From positions 1 to 13,044 of the forward strand of contig DATBWU010000373.1 of NCBI GenBank assembly GCA_036514635.1: a stretch of 13,044 nucleotides of DNA. Direction: 5' to 3'. This stretch comes from DASSFZ01 sp036514635. GTDB taxonomy: Bacteria; Chloroflexota; Anaerolineae; Fen-1058. The translations under genes and the position numbers were made by a program. This document shows, in pieces, positions 7,547 through 13,044 of the stretch. Under the pieces are notes generated by a model. It ran no database searches, was not told the origin of the DNA, and worked only from the letters and a program-made list of their open reading frames with translations. Position 1 is the stretch's first letter. Each line of letters begins with the position of its first letter.

Positions 7547-8569
7547 CTACAGGAGGCTGGCCTGCTCGGGCCGCTCAGGATAGGGCAGGCCGAGATGCTC
7601 GTAGGCGCGGCGCGTCGCCGCCCGGCCGCGCGGCGTTCGATCGAGAAAGCCGAGTTGCAGAAGATACGGCTCGACCACGTCCATGATCGTATCCGACTCT
7701 TCGCTGATCGACGCGGCAATCGTCTCCAACCCGACCGGCCCGCCGCCGAACTTCTCGATGATCGCGCGCAGCACACGCCGATCCAGATCGTCCAGTCCCA
7801 GCGGATCGACATCGAGCAGCACCAGCGCCTCGGCGGCTAACGCGCCGGTGACGACCCCATTGCCGCGCACCTGCGCAAAGTCGCGTACGCGGCGTAGCAG
7901 GCGCAAGCCCACGCGCGGCGTGCCCCGGCTGCGCCGGGCGATCTCGGCGATGCCCGCATCGTCGGCCTGCAGGCCAAGCACGTCTGCGGCGCGGCGGATG
8001 ATCTGCTCCATCACCGGCTGCTCGTAGAAATCCAGCCGGTACACCGCGCCGAAGCGTGCGCGCAGCGGAGCGGTCATCAGCGCCAGCCGCGTCGTCGCGC
8101 CGACGATGGTGAAGTGCGGCAGTTTCAATCGGATGCTTCGCGCCGCCGGGCCTTTGCCCAGAATAATATCGACCGCGAAGTCTTCCATCGCCGGATACAG
8201 CACTTCCTCGATCACGCGCCCCAGCCGGTGAATCTCGTCGATGAACAACACGTCGCCGGCCTTCAGGTTGGTCAATATCGCGACCAGGTCGCCCGCGCGC
8301 TCGATCGCCGGGCCGGAGGTGACGCGCACGTTCACCCGCATCTCGTTGGCGATGACGTGCGACAAGGTCGTCTTGCCCAGGCCGGGCGGGCCATAGAACA
8401 AGACGTGATCGAGCGGCTCGCCGCGCGCCTTTGCCGCTTCGATCAAGATCGAAAGGTTTTGCTTGAGGCGGTCTTGTCCGGGAAAATCGGCCAGCCGAGC
8501 CGGACGCAGCGCGCGATCGAGCGCAGCTTCTTCTTCGCGTGGATGGGGTGACACGGTTCGGTCAATCAT
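7547..8569 (-). CDS. ruvB: Holliday junction branch-migration DNA helicase RuvB
   Basis: AAA+ ATPase that, with RuvA, drives branch migration of Holliday junctions in recombination and repair; acts on DNA in the cytoplasm. The 340-residue product matches the family length. Visible motifs are Walker A GPPGLGKT (60-67, Lys66), Walker B LFIDEIH (108-114), sensor 1 GATTR (157-161), the PLRARFG box (168-174) and the C-terminal winged-helix signature GFLDRTPRGRAAT (307-319). The ATG at 8569 gives MIDRTVSPHP, the usual RuvB beginning; a GTG 15 codons upstream is rejected because it would place the promoter inside the gene. No Shine-Dalgarno precedes this ATG, and the -10 box is only 10 nt away, so the mRNA is probably almost leaderless. 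First gene of the leftward run; ruvA and ruvC are not adjacent. Confidence 0.97.
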   Translation of the reverse strand: MIDRTVSPHPREEEAALDRALRPARLADFPGQDRLKQNLSILIEAAKARGEPLDHVLFYGPPGLGKTTLSHVIANEMRVNVRVTSGPAIERAGDLVAILTNLKAGDVLFIDEIHRLGRVIEEVLYPAMEDFAVDIILGKGPAARSIRLKLPHFTIVGATTRLALMTAPLRARFGAVYRLDFYEQPVMEQIIRRAADVLGLQADDAGIAEIARRSRGTPRVGLRLLRRVRDFAQVRGNGVVTGALAAEALVLLDVDPLGLDDLDRRVLRAIIEKFGGGPVGLETIAASISEESDTIMDVVEPYLLQLGFLDRTPRGRAATRRAYEHLGLPYPERPEQASLL

Positions 8570-8579
8570 GCCGGGTGCG

Positions 8580-8607
8580 ATTATACCCCAGGCGATAGGG
8601 GAAGCAA
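8580..8607 (-). promoter_or_regulatory. Probable ruvB promoter
   Basis: On the minus strand TTGCTT (8602-8607) and a perfect TATAAT (8580-8585) are separated by 16 nt. TATAAT is followed by CGCACCCGGC and then the ruvB ATG, so transcription would begin about 2-4 nt before the start codon. It should drive ruvB and, by read-through, the kinase, DUF2905, queA and lipoprotein genes. Confidence 0.65.
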
Positions 8608-8614
8608 CACCCAC

Positions 8615-8738
8615 CCCATCTGTTCACATCGTATCACGCGCCACTGCCGGGCAGGCTTACAGGCGCATTACGAAACCATTGCGCCTCAAACCAACTCATC
8701 ACTGAAATACGGCTCTACCGGATCGAACGGGAAATGGA
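8615..8738. other. Non-coding stretch upstream of the ruvB promoter
   Basis: Part of the 329-nt divergent intergenic region. It holds one small inverted repeat, AGGCGCA (8661-8667) and TGCGCCT (8680-8686) around a 12-nt loop, without a U-tract on either strand. I see no gene, RNA signature or convincing operator in the rest. Confidence 0.4.
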
Positions 8739-8801
8739 ACCGCGAAGACGCCAAGAGCGCCAAGTTTTCTAAATCTTCGCGCCCTTCGCGCCTTTGCGGT
8801 G
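8739..8801. repeat. Imperfect palindrome with 26-nt arms and 9-nt internal periodicity
   Basis: Left arm 8739-8764 and right arm 8775-8800 are complementary at 21 of 26 positions around the AT-rich loop TTTTCTAAAT. The right arm is a tandem of 9-mers: CTTCGCGCC at 8775 and again at 8784, then the variant TTTGCGGTG at 8793. The left arm has the same period (CGCGAAGAC, GCCAAGAGC, GCCAAG). Elements of this look (CGCAAAGACGC-type arms) are scattered through intergenic regions of several phyla, from memory; their function is unsettled. Both neighbouring promoters start transcription away from it, so it lies outside both predicted transcripts. Confidence 0.75.
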
Positions 8802-8840
8802 AGGCTTTCTCCCGCCCAAGCCGGAAGAGCCTGAAATACT

Positions 8841-8869
8841 TTGACAAGCGCGCAACGGGACGCTACAAT
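8841..8869 (+). promoter_or_regulatory. Strong sigma-70-type promoter of upp
   Basis: TTGACA (8841-8846), a 17-nt spacer and TACAAT (8864-8869): consensus -35, optimal spacing and one mismatch in -10. Transcription should begin near 8876, giving a leader of about 22 nt that holds only the ribosome site GGAGG (8889-8893, 5 nt before the ATG). The leader is too short for an attenuator or riboswitch. Confidence 0.85.
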
Positions 8870-8898
8870 ACCGGACAACCTATTCCCCGGAGGCCGGT

Positions 8899-9525
8899 AT
8901 GGCCCAACTGCACGTCAGCACACATCCCCTGGTGCGCCACAAACTCACCCTGCTGCGCGACGTGCGAACCGAGCCGAAGAAATTCCGCGAACTCATCCGC
9001 GAGATCGCCATCTTGTTGTGCTACGAAGCGACCCTCGACCTGGCGCTGGAAGAGACCAGCGTCATCACGCCGATGGGCCAGGCGGTGGGACATCAGCTCA
9101 AAGAGAAGATCGGCCTGGTGCCGGTGCTGCGCGCGGGCCTGGGCATGGTCGAAGGGATTTGGGAGATGATGCCCGCCGCCGAGGTATGGCACATCGGCCT
9201 GTCGCGCGACGAGCGCACGCTGAAGCCGATCGAGTATTACCGCAAGTTGCCCGTCAGCCCCACCGTTGACGTGTGCCTGATCCTCGACCCGATGCTGGCG
9301 ACCGGCGGCTCGGCGGCGAAGACCGTGCATATCCTGAAGGAATGGGGCGCGAAGCGCGTCAAGTACGTGGGCATCATCGCCGCGCCGGAGGGTGTCGCGC
9401 ACTTCACGTCACAGCATCCCGACGTGCCCATCTACATCGGCGCGATCGACGAGCGGCTCAACGACATCGGTTTCATCGTGCCCGGCCTGGGTGACGCGGG
9501 CGATCGGCAGTTCGGGACAGGGTAG
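8899..9525 (+). CDS. upp: Uracil phosphoribosyltransferase
   Basis: Cytoplasmic pyrimidine-salvage enzyme: uracil + PRPP gives UMP + diphosphate. The 208-residue product is the standard length. PRPP-binding loop DPMLATGGSA (130-139) and the uracil-binding C-terminal signature GFIVPGLGDAGDRQFGT (191-207) are both intact, as is PVLRAGLGM (75-83). GGAGG stands 5 nt before the ATG and a near-consensus promoter lies 30 nt upstream of it. The next gene begins 13 nt after the stop, so the two are very likely co-transcribed. Confidence 0.97.
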   Translation: MAQLHVSTHPLVRHKLTLLRDVRTEPKKFRELIREIAILLCYEATLDLALEETSVITPMGQAVGHQLKEKIGLVPVLRAGLGMVEGIWEMMPAAEVWHIGLSRDERTLKPIEYYRKLPVSPTVDVCLILDPMLATGGSAAKTVHILKEWGAKRVKYVGIIAAPEGVAHFTSQHPDVPIYIGAIDERLNDIGFIVPGLGDAGDRQFGTG

Positions 9526-9538
9526 AGAGGATAAACTG

Positions 9539-11884
9539 ATGATCCGATCATTCCTCGAATTAAACTCTGAGCAACAACGGCAGGCCGGGGGCAAAGGTGG
9601 TGTGTTGGCCCGCCTGCGCCAACGAGGCTATCCCGTTCCTGATGGGTTCGTGATTCTGCCCACGGCCTTTGCCGGCGATGAGCTGCTCCCGGAAGCCCGG
9701 GCACAGGCACAAACGTATCTCGCACATCTGCGCCGGGCGCAGAAAGACATCGCCTTTGCAGTTCGCTCCTCGGCCTTAAGCGAAGACTCCGCCCAGGCTT
9801 CTTTTGCCGGAGAGTTCGATACTGTACTGGATGTGCGCACAGACGACGAAGTGTGCCGGGCGATTGCGACGGTGCGCCGGTCGCGGCACAGCGATCGGGC
9901 GCGGGCCTACAGCCAGGCGCAGGGACAATCCGGCGAACACGAGATGGCGGTGATCGTGCAGGAGTTGGTCCGGCCTGAATTCGCCGGCGTAGTGTTCACC
10001 GCCGACCCGGTGACCGGAAACCTGATGCAAATGACGGGCAACTTCGTGCGCGGCCTGGGTGATGCCCTGGTTTCCGGGAAAGCGAATTCACAGACGTTTA
10101 CGCTCCATCGACCTGGAGGGCGATACGACGGCCCGATCGAACTCAAACGCAGTGCGCGCCGGCTCTATCAACTGGCCGGCCGCCTCGAATCTGATTTGAA
10201 AGGCCCGCAAGATATCGAGTGGGCCATCTTTCGCGGTAAGGTGTATATCCTCCAGTCCCGCCCCATCACGACGATGCAGGCTTTCAATCCCGTCACCGGC
10301 GAGTGGAACGACAGCCTGGCCGGAGATTTTTTGTGGTCCAATGGCAATGCCGCCGAGATTCAGCCGGGCGTGATGACGCTCCTCAGCTGGTCGGTTGGAA
10401 TGCTTTGGGGAGTTGGATATAGCACAGGCCGGATGCTGGGCTACCGCGTCGGTGCGAATATCGGTGGGCGCTCGTACTTCAACCTCACGGTTCAGGTGAC
10501 TCCGTTCGTCATCCTGCCGGGGATGAATGCTGAGAAAGTATTGCGCTACATCGGAAGCTGGTGGGGGCGTGTGCCGGAAGGTGTAGTGTGTCCCCTGGCG
10601 CCGGCCACATTTCGCCAGCAATTGGTGGAAGTGCTGGCTTTCTACCAGTCGCTGCGAAAGATGATCCAATGGCGTGCGCGGATTCCGGAGTTCGTGCGCG
10701 AAGCCCCGGCCTGGTGCGGCCAGATGTGCCAGCGCATTCAAGAGATCAACGACTGCAAGACACTGGCCGACTTTTGGCGTAACGAGCTTAAGCCCTACTA
10801 CGGCTTCGGCACCACTATGACCGGCGCGGCCAACGAAAACTCTCAGGTGCAGTTGCAGCGTGAAATACAAAAGATGGTGGGCGAAGAAGACGCCGGCGCT
10901 TTGATCTCTAATCTGGGCGGCCAATCGTATCTGGAAAGCCTGGGGCCTGTGGTAGGCCTGAACCGGGTAGTGCGGGGCGAGTTGAGCCGGGAGGCTTACC
11001 TGAAGCAGTACGGTCACCGTAGCCCTTACGAATTTGAATTATCGCATCCCCGTTTGACGGAAGACCCGGCCGCATTTGATCAGTTGTTGACCGATTGTGC
11101 CCGTCACCCGGTAGACGTGGAGGCGCTGCTAGAAAAACAGCGGCGCAACTTCAACGCGGCCTGGAGTCGCCTGGTTGCCCGCTACCCTCGCAAAGCCCCG
11201 GCTATCCACAAGCGCCTGGAGCGCGCTGCCCACCTGACGCAGCAGCGTGAAGTGGCTCGCTCAGAGCTGACGCGGGTGATGGGCGTGATCCGCGCCTTCG
11301 CCCTGCGCGCCGGGGAACTGACCGGCCTGGGAGAAGACGTTTTCCACTTGATGATGGATGAATTATTAGCAGTGCTCGATGGCGATACGGCAATCTGCCG
11401 TTTCCTGCCTGCCCGCAAAGAGACCTATGCGCGCTATTGCAGTTTGCCGCCCTACCCGCCCGTGATTAGCGGCCGGTTCGACCCCTTCCAATGGGCGGCG
11501 GATCCCAAGCGGCGCAACGATGTTTACGATGCCCACGTGTCGCTCCCGCCTACGTCCTCGAACGTCATTCAGGGATTTGCCGGGGCGATGGGAGTGGTGG
11601 AAGGCGTCGTTCGCCGCTTGGACCGGGCGGAAGATGGGCATCTACTCCAACCTGGCGAAATCCTCCTGACCGTGACCACCAATGTCGGTTGGACGCCGCT
11701 CTTCCCACGCGCGGCGGCAATTGTCACGGACGTAGGCGCGCCGCTTTCCCATGCTGCCATTGTCGCGCGTGAGCTGGGCATTCCCGCAGTGGTGGGATGT
11801 GGCGACGCCACTTTGCGCTTGAAGACCGGCGACCGCGTACGCGTGGATGGTGGGCACGGCACGGTCGAACTCCTGCCAACTTGA
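9539..11884 (+). CDS. ATP-grasp / phosphohistidine-domain enzyme, rifampicin phosphotransferase-like (PEP-utilising family)
   Basis: A 781-residue protein of the PEP-synthase/pyruvate-phosphate dikinase superfamily. The ATP-binding domain (about 1-250) shows GGKGG with Lys19, YPVPDGFVI, FAVRSSALSEDS (Arg76), VIVQELV, FTADPVTG and QDIEW...YILQSRPI. A middle region of about 430 residues (250-690) includes YGHRSPYEFELSHPRLTEDP. The mobile phosphohistidine domain is at the very C-terminus: LSHAAIVARELGIPAVVG with His738. There is no PEP-binding TIM barrel, and the order ATP-middle-His is that of rifampicin phosphotransferase, not of PEP synthase (ATP-His-PEP). It probably moves a phosphate from ATP via His738 to a small molecule held by the middle domain; the substrate is unknown. 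The ATG at 9539 has GAGG 8 nt upstream; an earlier in-frame ATG at 9392 lies inside upp. Codons such as TTA are more frequent here than in upp, a weak hint of transfer. PEP synthase-like annotation in databases would be misleading. Confidence 0.85.
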   Translation: MIRSFLELNSEQQRQAGGKGGVLARLRQRGYPVPDGFVILPTAFAGDELLPEARAQAQTYLAHLRRAQKDIAFAVRSSALSEDSAQASFAGEFDTVLDVRTDDEVCRAIATVRRSRHSDRARAYSQAQGQSGEHEMAVIVQELVRPEFAGVVFTADPVTGNLMQMTGNFVRGLGDALVSGKANSQTFTLHRPGGRYDGPIELKRSARRLYQLAGRLESDLKGPQDIEWAIFRGKVYILQSRPITTMQAFNPVTGEWNDSLAGDFLWSNGNAAEIQPGVMTLLSWSVGMLWGVGYSTGRMLGYRVGANIGGRSYFNLTVQVTPFVILPGMNAEKVLRYIGSWWGRVPEGVVCPLAPATFRQQLVEVLAFYQSLRKMIQWRARIPEFVREAPAWCGQMCQRIQEINDCKTLADFWRNELKPYYGFGTTMTGAANENSQVQLQREIQKMVGEEDAGALISNLGGQSYLESLGPVVGLNRVVRGELSREAYLKQYGHRSPYEFELSHPRLTEDPAAFDQLLTDCARHPVDVEALLEKQRRNFNAAWSRLVARYPRKAPAIHKRLERAAHLTQQREVARSELTRVMGVIRAFALRAGELTGLGEDVFHLMMDELLAVLDGDTAICRFLPARKETYARYCSLPPYPPVISGRFDPFQWAADPKRRNDVYDAHVSLPPTSSNVIQGFAGAMGVVEGVVRRLDRAEDGHLLQPGEILLTVTTNVGWTPLFPRAAAIVTDVGAPLSHAAIVARELGIPAVVGCGDATLRLKTGDRVRVDGGHGTVELLPT

Positions 11885-11927
11885 ACTGTTGAATTCAATA
11901 GAGCCTGTCCGGAAAGCGAGGCTTTTT

Positions 11928-12365
11928 ATGAAGTGGATCACCCGCTCGCACGTTCACGTCGATCGTGTCGCCTGCCCCTGGCTGATTTCGCGCTTCGTGG
12001 ACAACCAGGCCGAGTTCCTGTTTGTGCCTAAATCTCAGGTAGACCCAGTCGCCGCCGAGAGCGGCGCGATCCCGTTCGATTCGCCCGGCGTCGAGCTGGG
12101 TCATGTCGATGGCCGCTGCTCGTTCGAATCGATCCTGGTGAAGTACGGCTTGACGGATGCCGCACTACAGCGCATGGCGACGATCGTGCACGCCGCCGAC
12201 ATCGCCGCCGATATCGACACCGATCCGATCGCGCGCGGCCTGGAAGCGATCGCGACTGGATTCGGCTTGCGTTATCCGAACGATGAGGAGAACCTGGCTC
12301 ATCAGTTCGCGGTGTACGATGCGCTGTATGCGTGGTGCCGTCTGCAGGCAGCCCAGGGCGATTGA
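11928..12365 (+). CDS. Stand-alone ChrB C-terminal-domain protein (chromate-resistance family)
   Basis: A 145-residue soluble protein corresponding only to the C-terminal domain of ChrB (full ChrB is about 300 residues); the N-terminal part is missing. Conserved features seen: DRVACPWLISRFVD (12-25), AEFLFVP, FDSPGVELGH with His59, CSFE (Cys64, Glu67), VHAADIAADID (His88, Asp91) and YDALYAWCR (130-138). The His/Cys/Glu/Asp set looks suited to binding a metal; that is inference. In chromate operons ChrB accompanies the exporter ChrA and is linked to chromate sensing or resistance; here the next gene is an MFS carrier. The ATG at 11928 has GAGG (11918-11921) 6 nt upstream and gives the canonical MKWITR beginning; a longer in-frame start at 11847 would overlap the preceding gene. 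The gap to the preceding stop is 43 nt and contains the 10-bp palindrome TTGAATTCAA (11889-11898). Confidence 0.85.
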   Translation: MKWITRSHVHVDRVACPWLISRFVDNQAEFLFVPKSQVDPVAAESGAIPFDSPGVELGHVDGRCSFESILVKYGLTDAALQRMATIVHAADIAADIDTDPIARGLEAIATGFGLRYPNDEENLAHQFAVYDALYAWCRLQAAQGD

Positions 12366-12404
12366 TTTGCCACCGCTTCGCGCGATAGAGAGCGCTCGCC
12401 GGAC

Positions 12405-13044
12405 ATGCCGGTTCAATCGAGAGCATTGCGCTCGCTGACAGCGGATGGCCGTCTGCTCTTCGGCACGCGCGTGGTGCGTCTATTCGCCTACGGCTTTCTG
12501 TCGGTCGTACTGGTGATGTATCTCGCTCAGATCGGGCTGGGCGAGACGCAGATCGGCTTGTTGCTGACGTTGACCCTGATTGGGGACACGATCCTCTCGC
12601 TGTGGATTACGACGAATGCCGATCGCATTGGCCGGCAGCGGATGTTGATTGCGGGCGCAGGGCTGATGCTCCTCGCGGGCGCAGTATTTGCCCTGACGAG
12701 CGACTTCGCCGTATTGTTGATCGCGGCGACGATCGGCGTGATCAGCCCCAGCGGCAACGAGGTCGGCCCATTTCTGCCGATCGAGCAGGCAGCCCTATCG
12801 CAAAGCGTGCCTGACGATCAGCGCACGCAGGTTTTCGCGTGGTACAACCTGGCAGGATCATTCGCCACGGCGCTGGGCGCGCTGGCCGGCGGGGGTTTGG
12901 CACAGGCACTCCAGGTCGGCGGCTTCACGTCGACCGAGAGCTACCGCGCCATCGTAATCGGCTACGCGGTTCTTGGCCTGGCGCTCGGACTACTCTTCAC
13001 GCGCCTGTCGCCCGCCGTCGAGGCGGGCGTACGCCCAACAGCAT
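12405..13044 (+). CDS. MFS transporter, 3' end cut by the window
   Basis: An open frame of 213 codons runs from ATG 12405 off the end of the window. It reads RVVRLFAYGFLSVVLVMYLA, then further hydrophobic segments around 48-67, 80-98, 101-118, 143-165 and 181-199, as in the N-terminal half of a 12-helix carrier. The loop NADRIGRQRM (71-80) between helices 2 and 3 is MFS motif A (DRxGRxR). VISPSGNEVGPFLPIEQAAL and FAWYNLAGSFATALGALAGG are, from memory, typical of an MFS subfamily often found beside ChrB-domain proteins. The frame is the same as the preceding gene and separated from it by that gene's TGA and 39 nt; no ribosome site of good strength precedes the ATG, so coupling is likely. Direction of transport and substrate cannot be read; export of an oxyanion or drug is inferred from the neighbours. 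Confidence 0.85.
   Translation, partial: MPVQSRALRSLTADGRLLFGTRVVRLFAYGFLSVVLVMYLAQIGLGETQIGLLLTLTLIGDTILSLWITTNADRIGRQRMLIAGAGLMLLAGAVFALTSDFAVLLIAATIGVISPSGNEVGPFLPIEQAALSQSVPDDQRTQVFAWYNLAGSFATALGALAGGGLAQALQVGGFTSTESYRAIVIGYAVLGLALGLLFTRLSPAVEAGVRPTA

Noticed and set aside
7551..7556. AGGAGG next to the kinase start
   Set aside because: It is on the plus strand, whereas both adjacent genes are read from the minus strand, so it cannot act as their ribosome site.
6871..7686. 271-residue forward reading frame opposite the kinase and ruvB
   Set aside because: Antisense to clear kinase motifs and the ruvB end; no recognisable domain or ribosome site.
7537..7812. In-frame N-terminal extension of the kinase by 92 codons
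   Set aside because: It lies within ruvB on the same strand in another frame, is Arg/Ser/Trp-rich as expected of an out-of-frame reading of GC-rich DNA, and the kinase domain begins right after MADLTGQRL.
8570..8614. GTG start for ruvB at 8614
   Set aside because: It would put the TATAAT box inside the coding region, and the ATG at 8569 gives the usual RuvB N-terminus.
8661..8686. AGGCGCA/TGCGCCT inverted repeat as a terminator
   Set aside because: Only 7 bp with a 12-nt loop, no U-tract on either strand, and it lies upstream of both divergent promoters.
8739..8801. CRISPR-like repeat array
   Set aside because: The 9-nt units are contiguous, without spacers, and form a palindrome; no cas gene is in the window.
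9392..9538. Longer start of the phosphotransferase gene at 9392
   Set aside because: The 49 extra codons overlap the end of upp in another frame, while the ATG at 9539 has a GAGG at good spacing and begins the family's N-terminus.
10088..11017. 309-residue reverse frame within the phosphotransferase gene
   Set aside because: Antisense to a conserved enzyme; no motif, promoter or ribosome site supports it.

Overview
The window is GC-rich bacterial chromosome. The gene set (a large secreted subtilase, a serine/threonine kinase fused to an FGE-sulfatase (SUMF1-like) domain, a DUF2905 protein beside queA and ruvB, and a lone ChrB C-terminal domain followed by an MFS carrier) looks most like Chloroflexota, perhaps Anaerolineae. 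That assignment is inferred from gene families and layout; no rRNA or phylogenetic marker was compared. No rRNA, tRNA, CRISPR array, transposase or phage gene is visible.

Left part (1-3322). A rightward gene encodes an exported S8 serine protease with signal peptide, probable propeptide, catalytic domain with a PA insertion, and a long C-terminal region. It ends at a 12-bp perfect hairpin (3295-3322) that also closes the leftward gene set it faces.

Middle part (3322-8569), all leftward. In transcription order: ruvB (Holliday-junction helicase), a membrane Ser/Thr kinase with an outward-facing SUMF1-like domain, a DUF2905 membrane protein, queA (queuosine synthesis, TTG start) and a small lipoprotein. 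ruvB, DUF2905 and queA are commonly neighbours in bacteria; the kinase gene looks like an insertion into that group, and ruvA, ruvC and tgt are not present here. ruvB has a TATAAT promoter so close to its ATG that its mRNA is probably nearly leaderless.

Divergent intergenic region (8570-8898). It holds the ruvB promoter, a small inverted repeat, a 26-nt-arm imperfect palindrome built from 9-nt units, and a near-consensus upp promoter (TTGACA-17-TACAAT).

Right part (8899-13044), all rightward with gaps of 13, 42-43 and 39 nt: upp (uracil salvage), an ATP-grasp/phosphohistidine enzyme with the domain order of rifampicin phosphotransferase, a stand-alone ChrB C-terminal-domain protein, and an MFS transporter cut by the window end. 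The last three have the makings of a chemical-modification plus export resistance module behind a housekeeping promoter. This is the best candidate here for an undescribed system, but its substrate cannot be read from the sequence.
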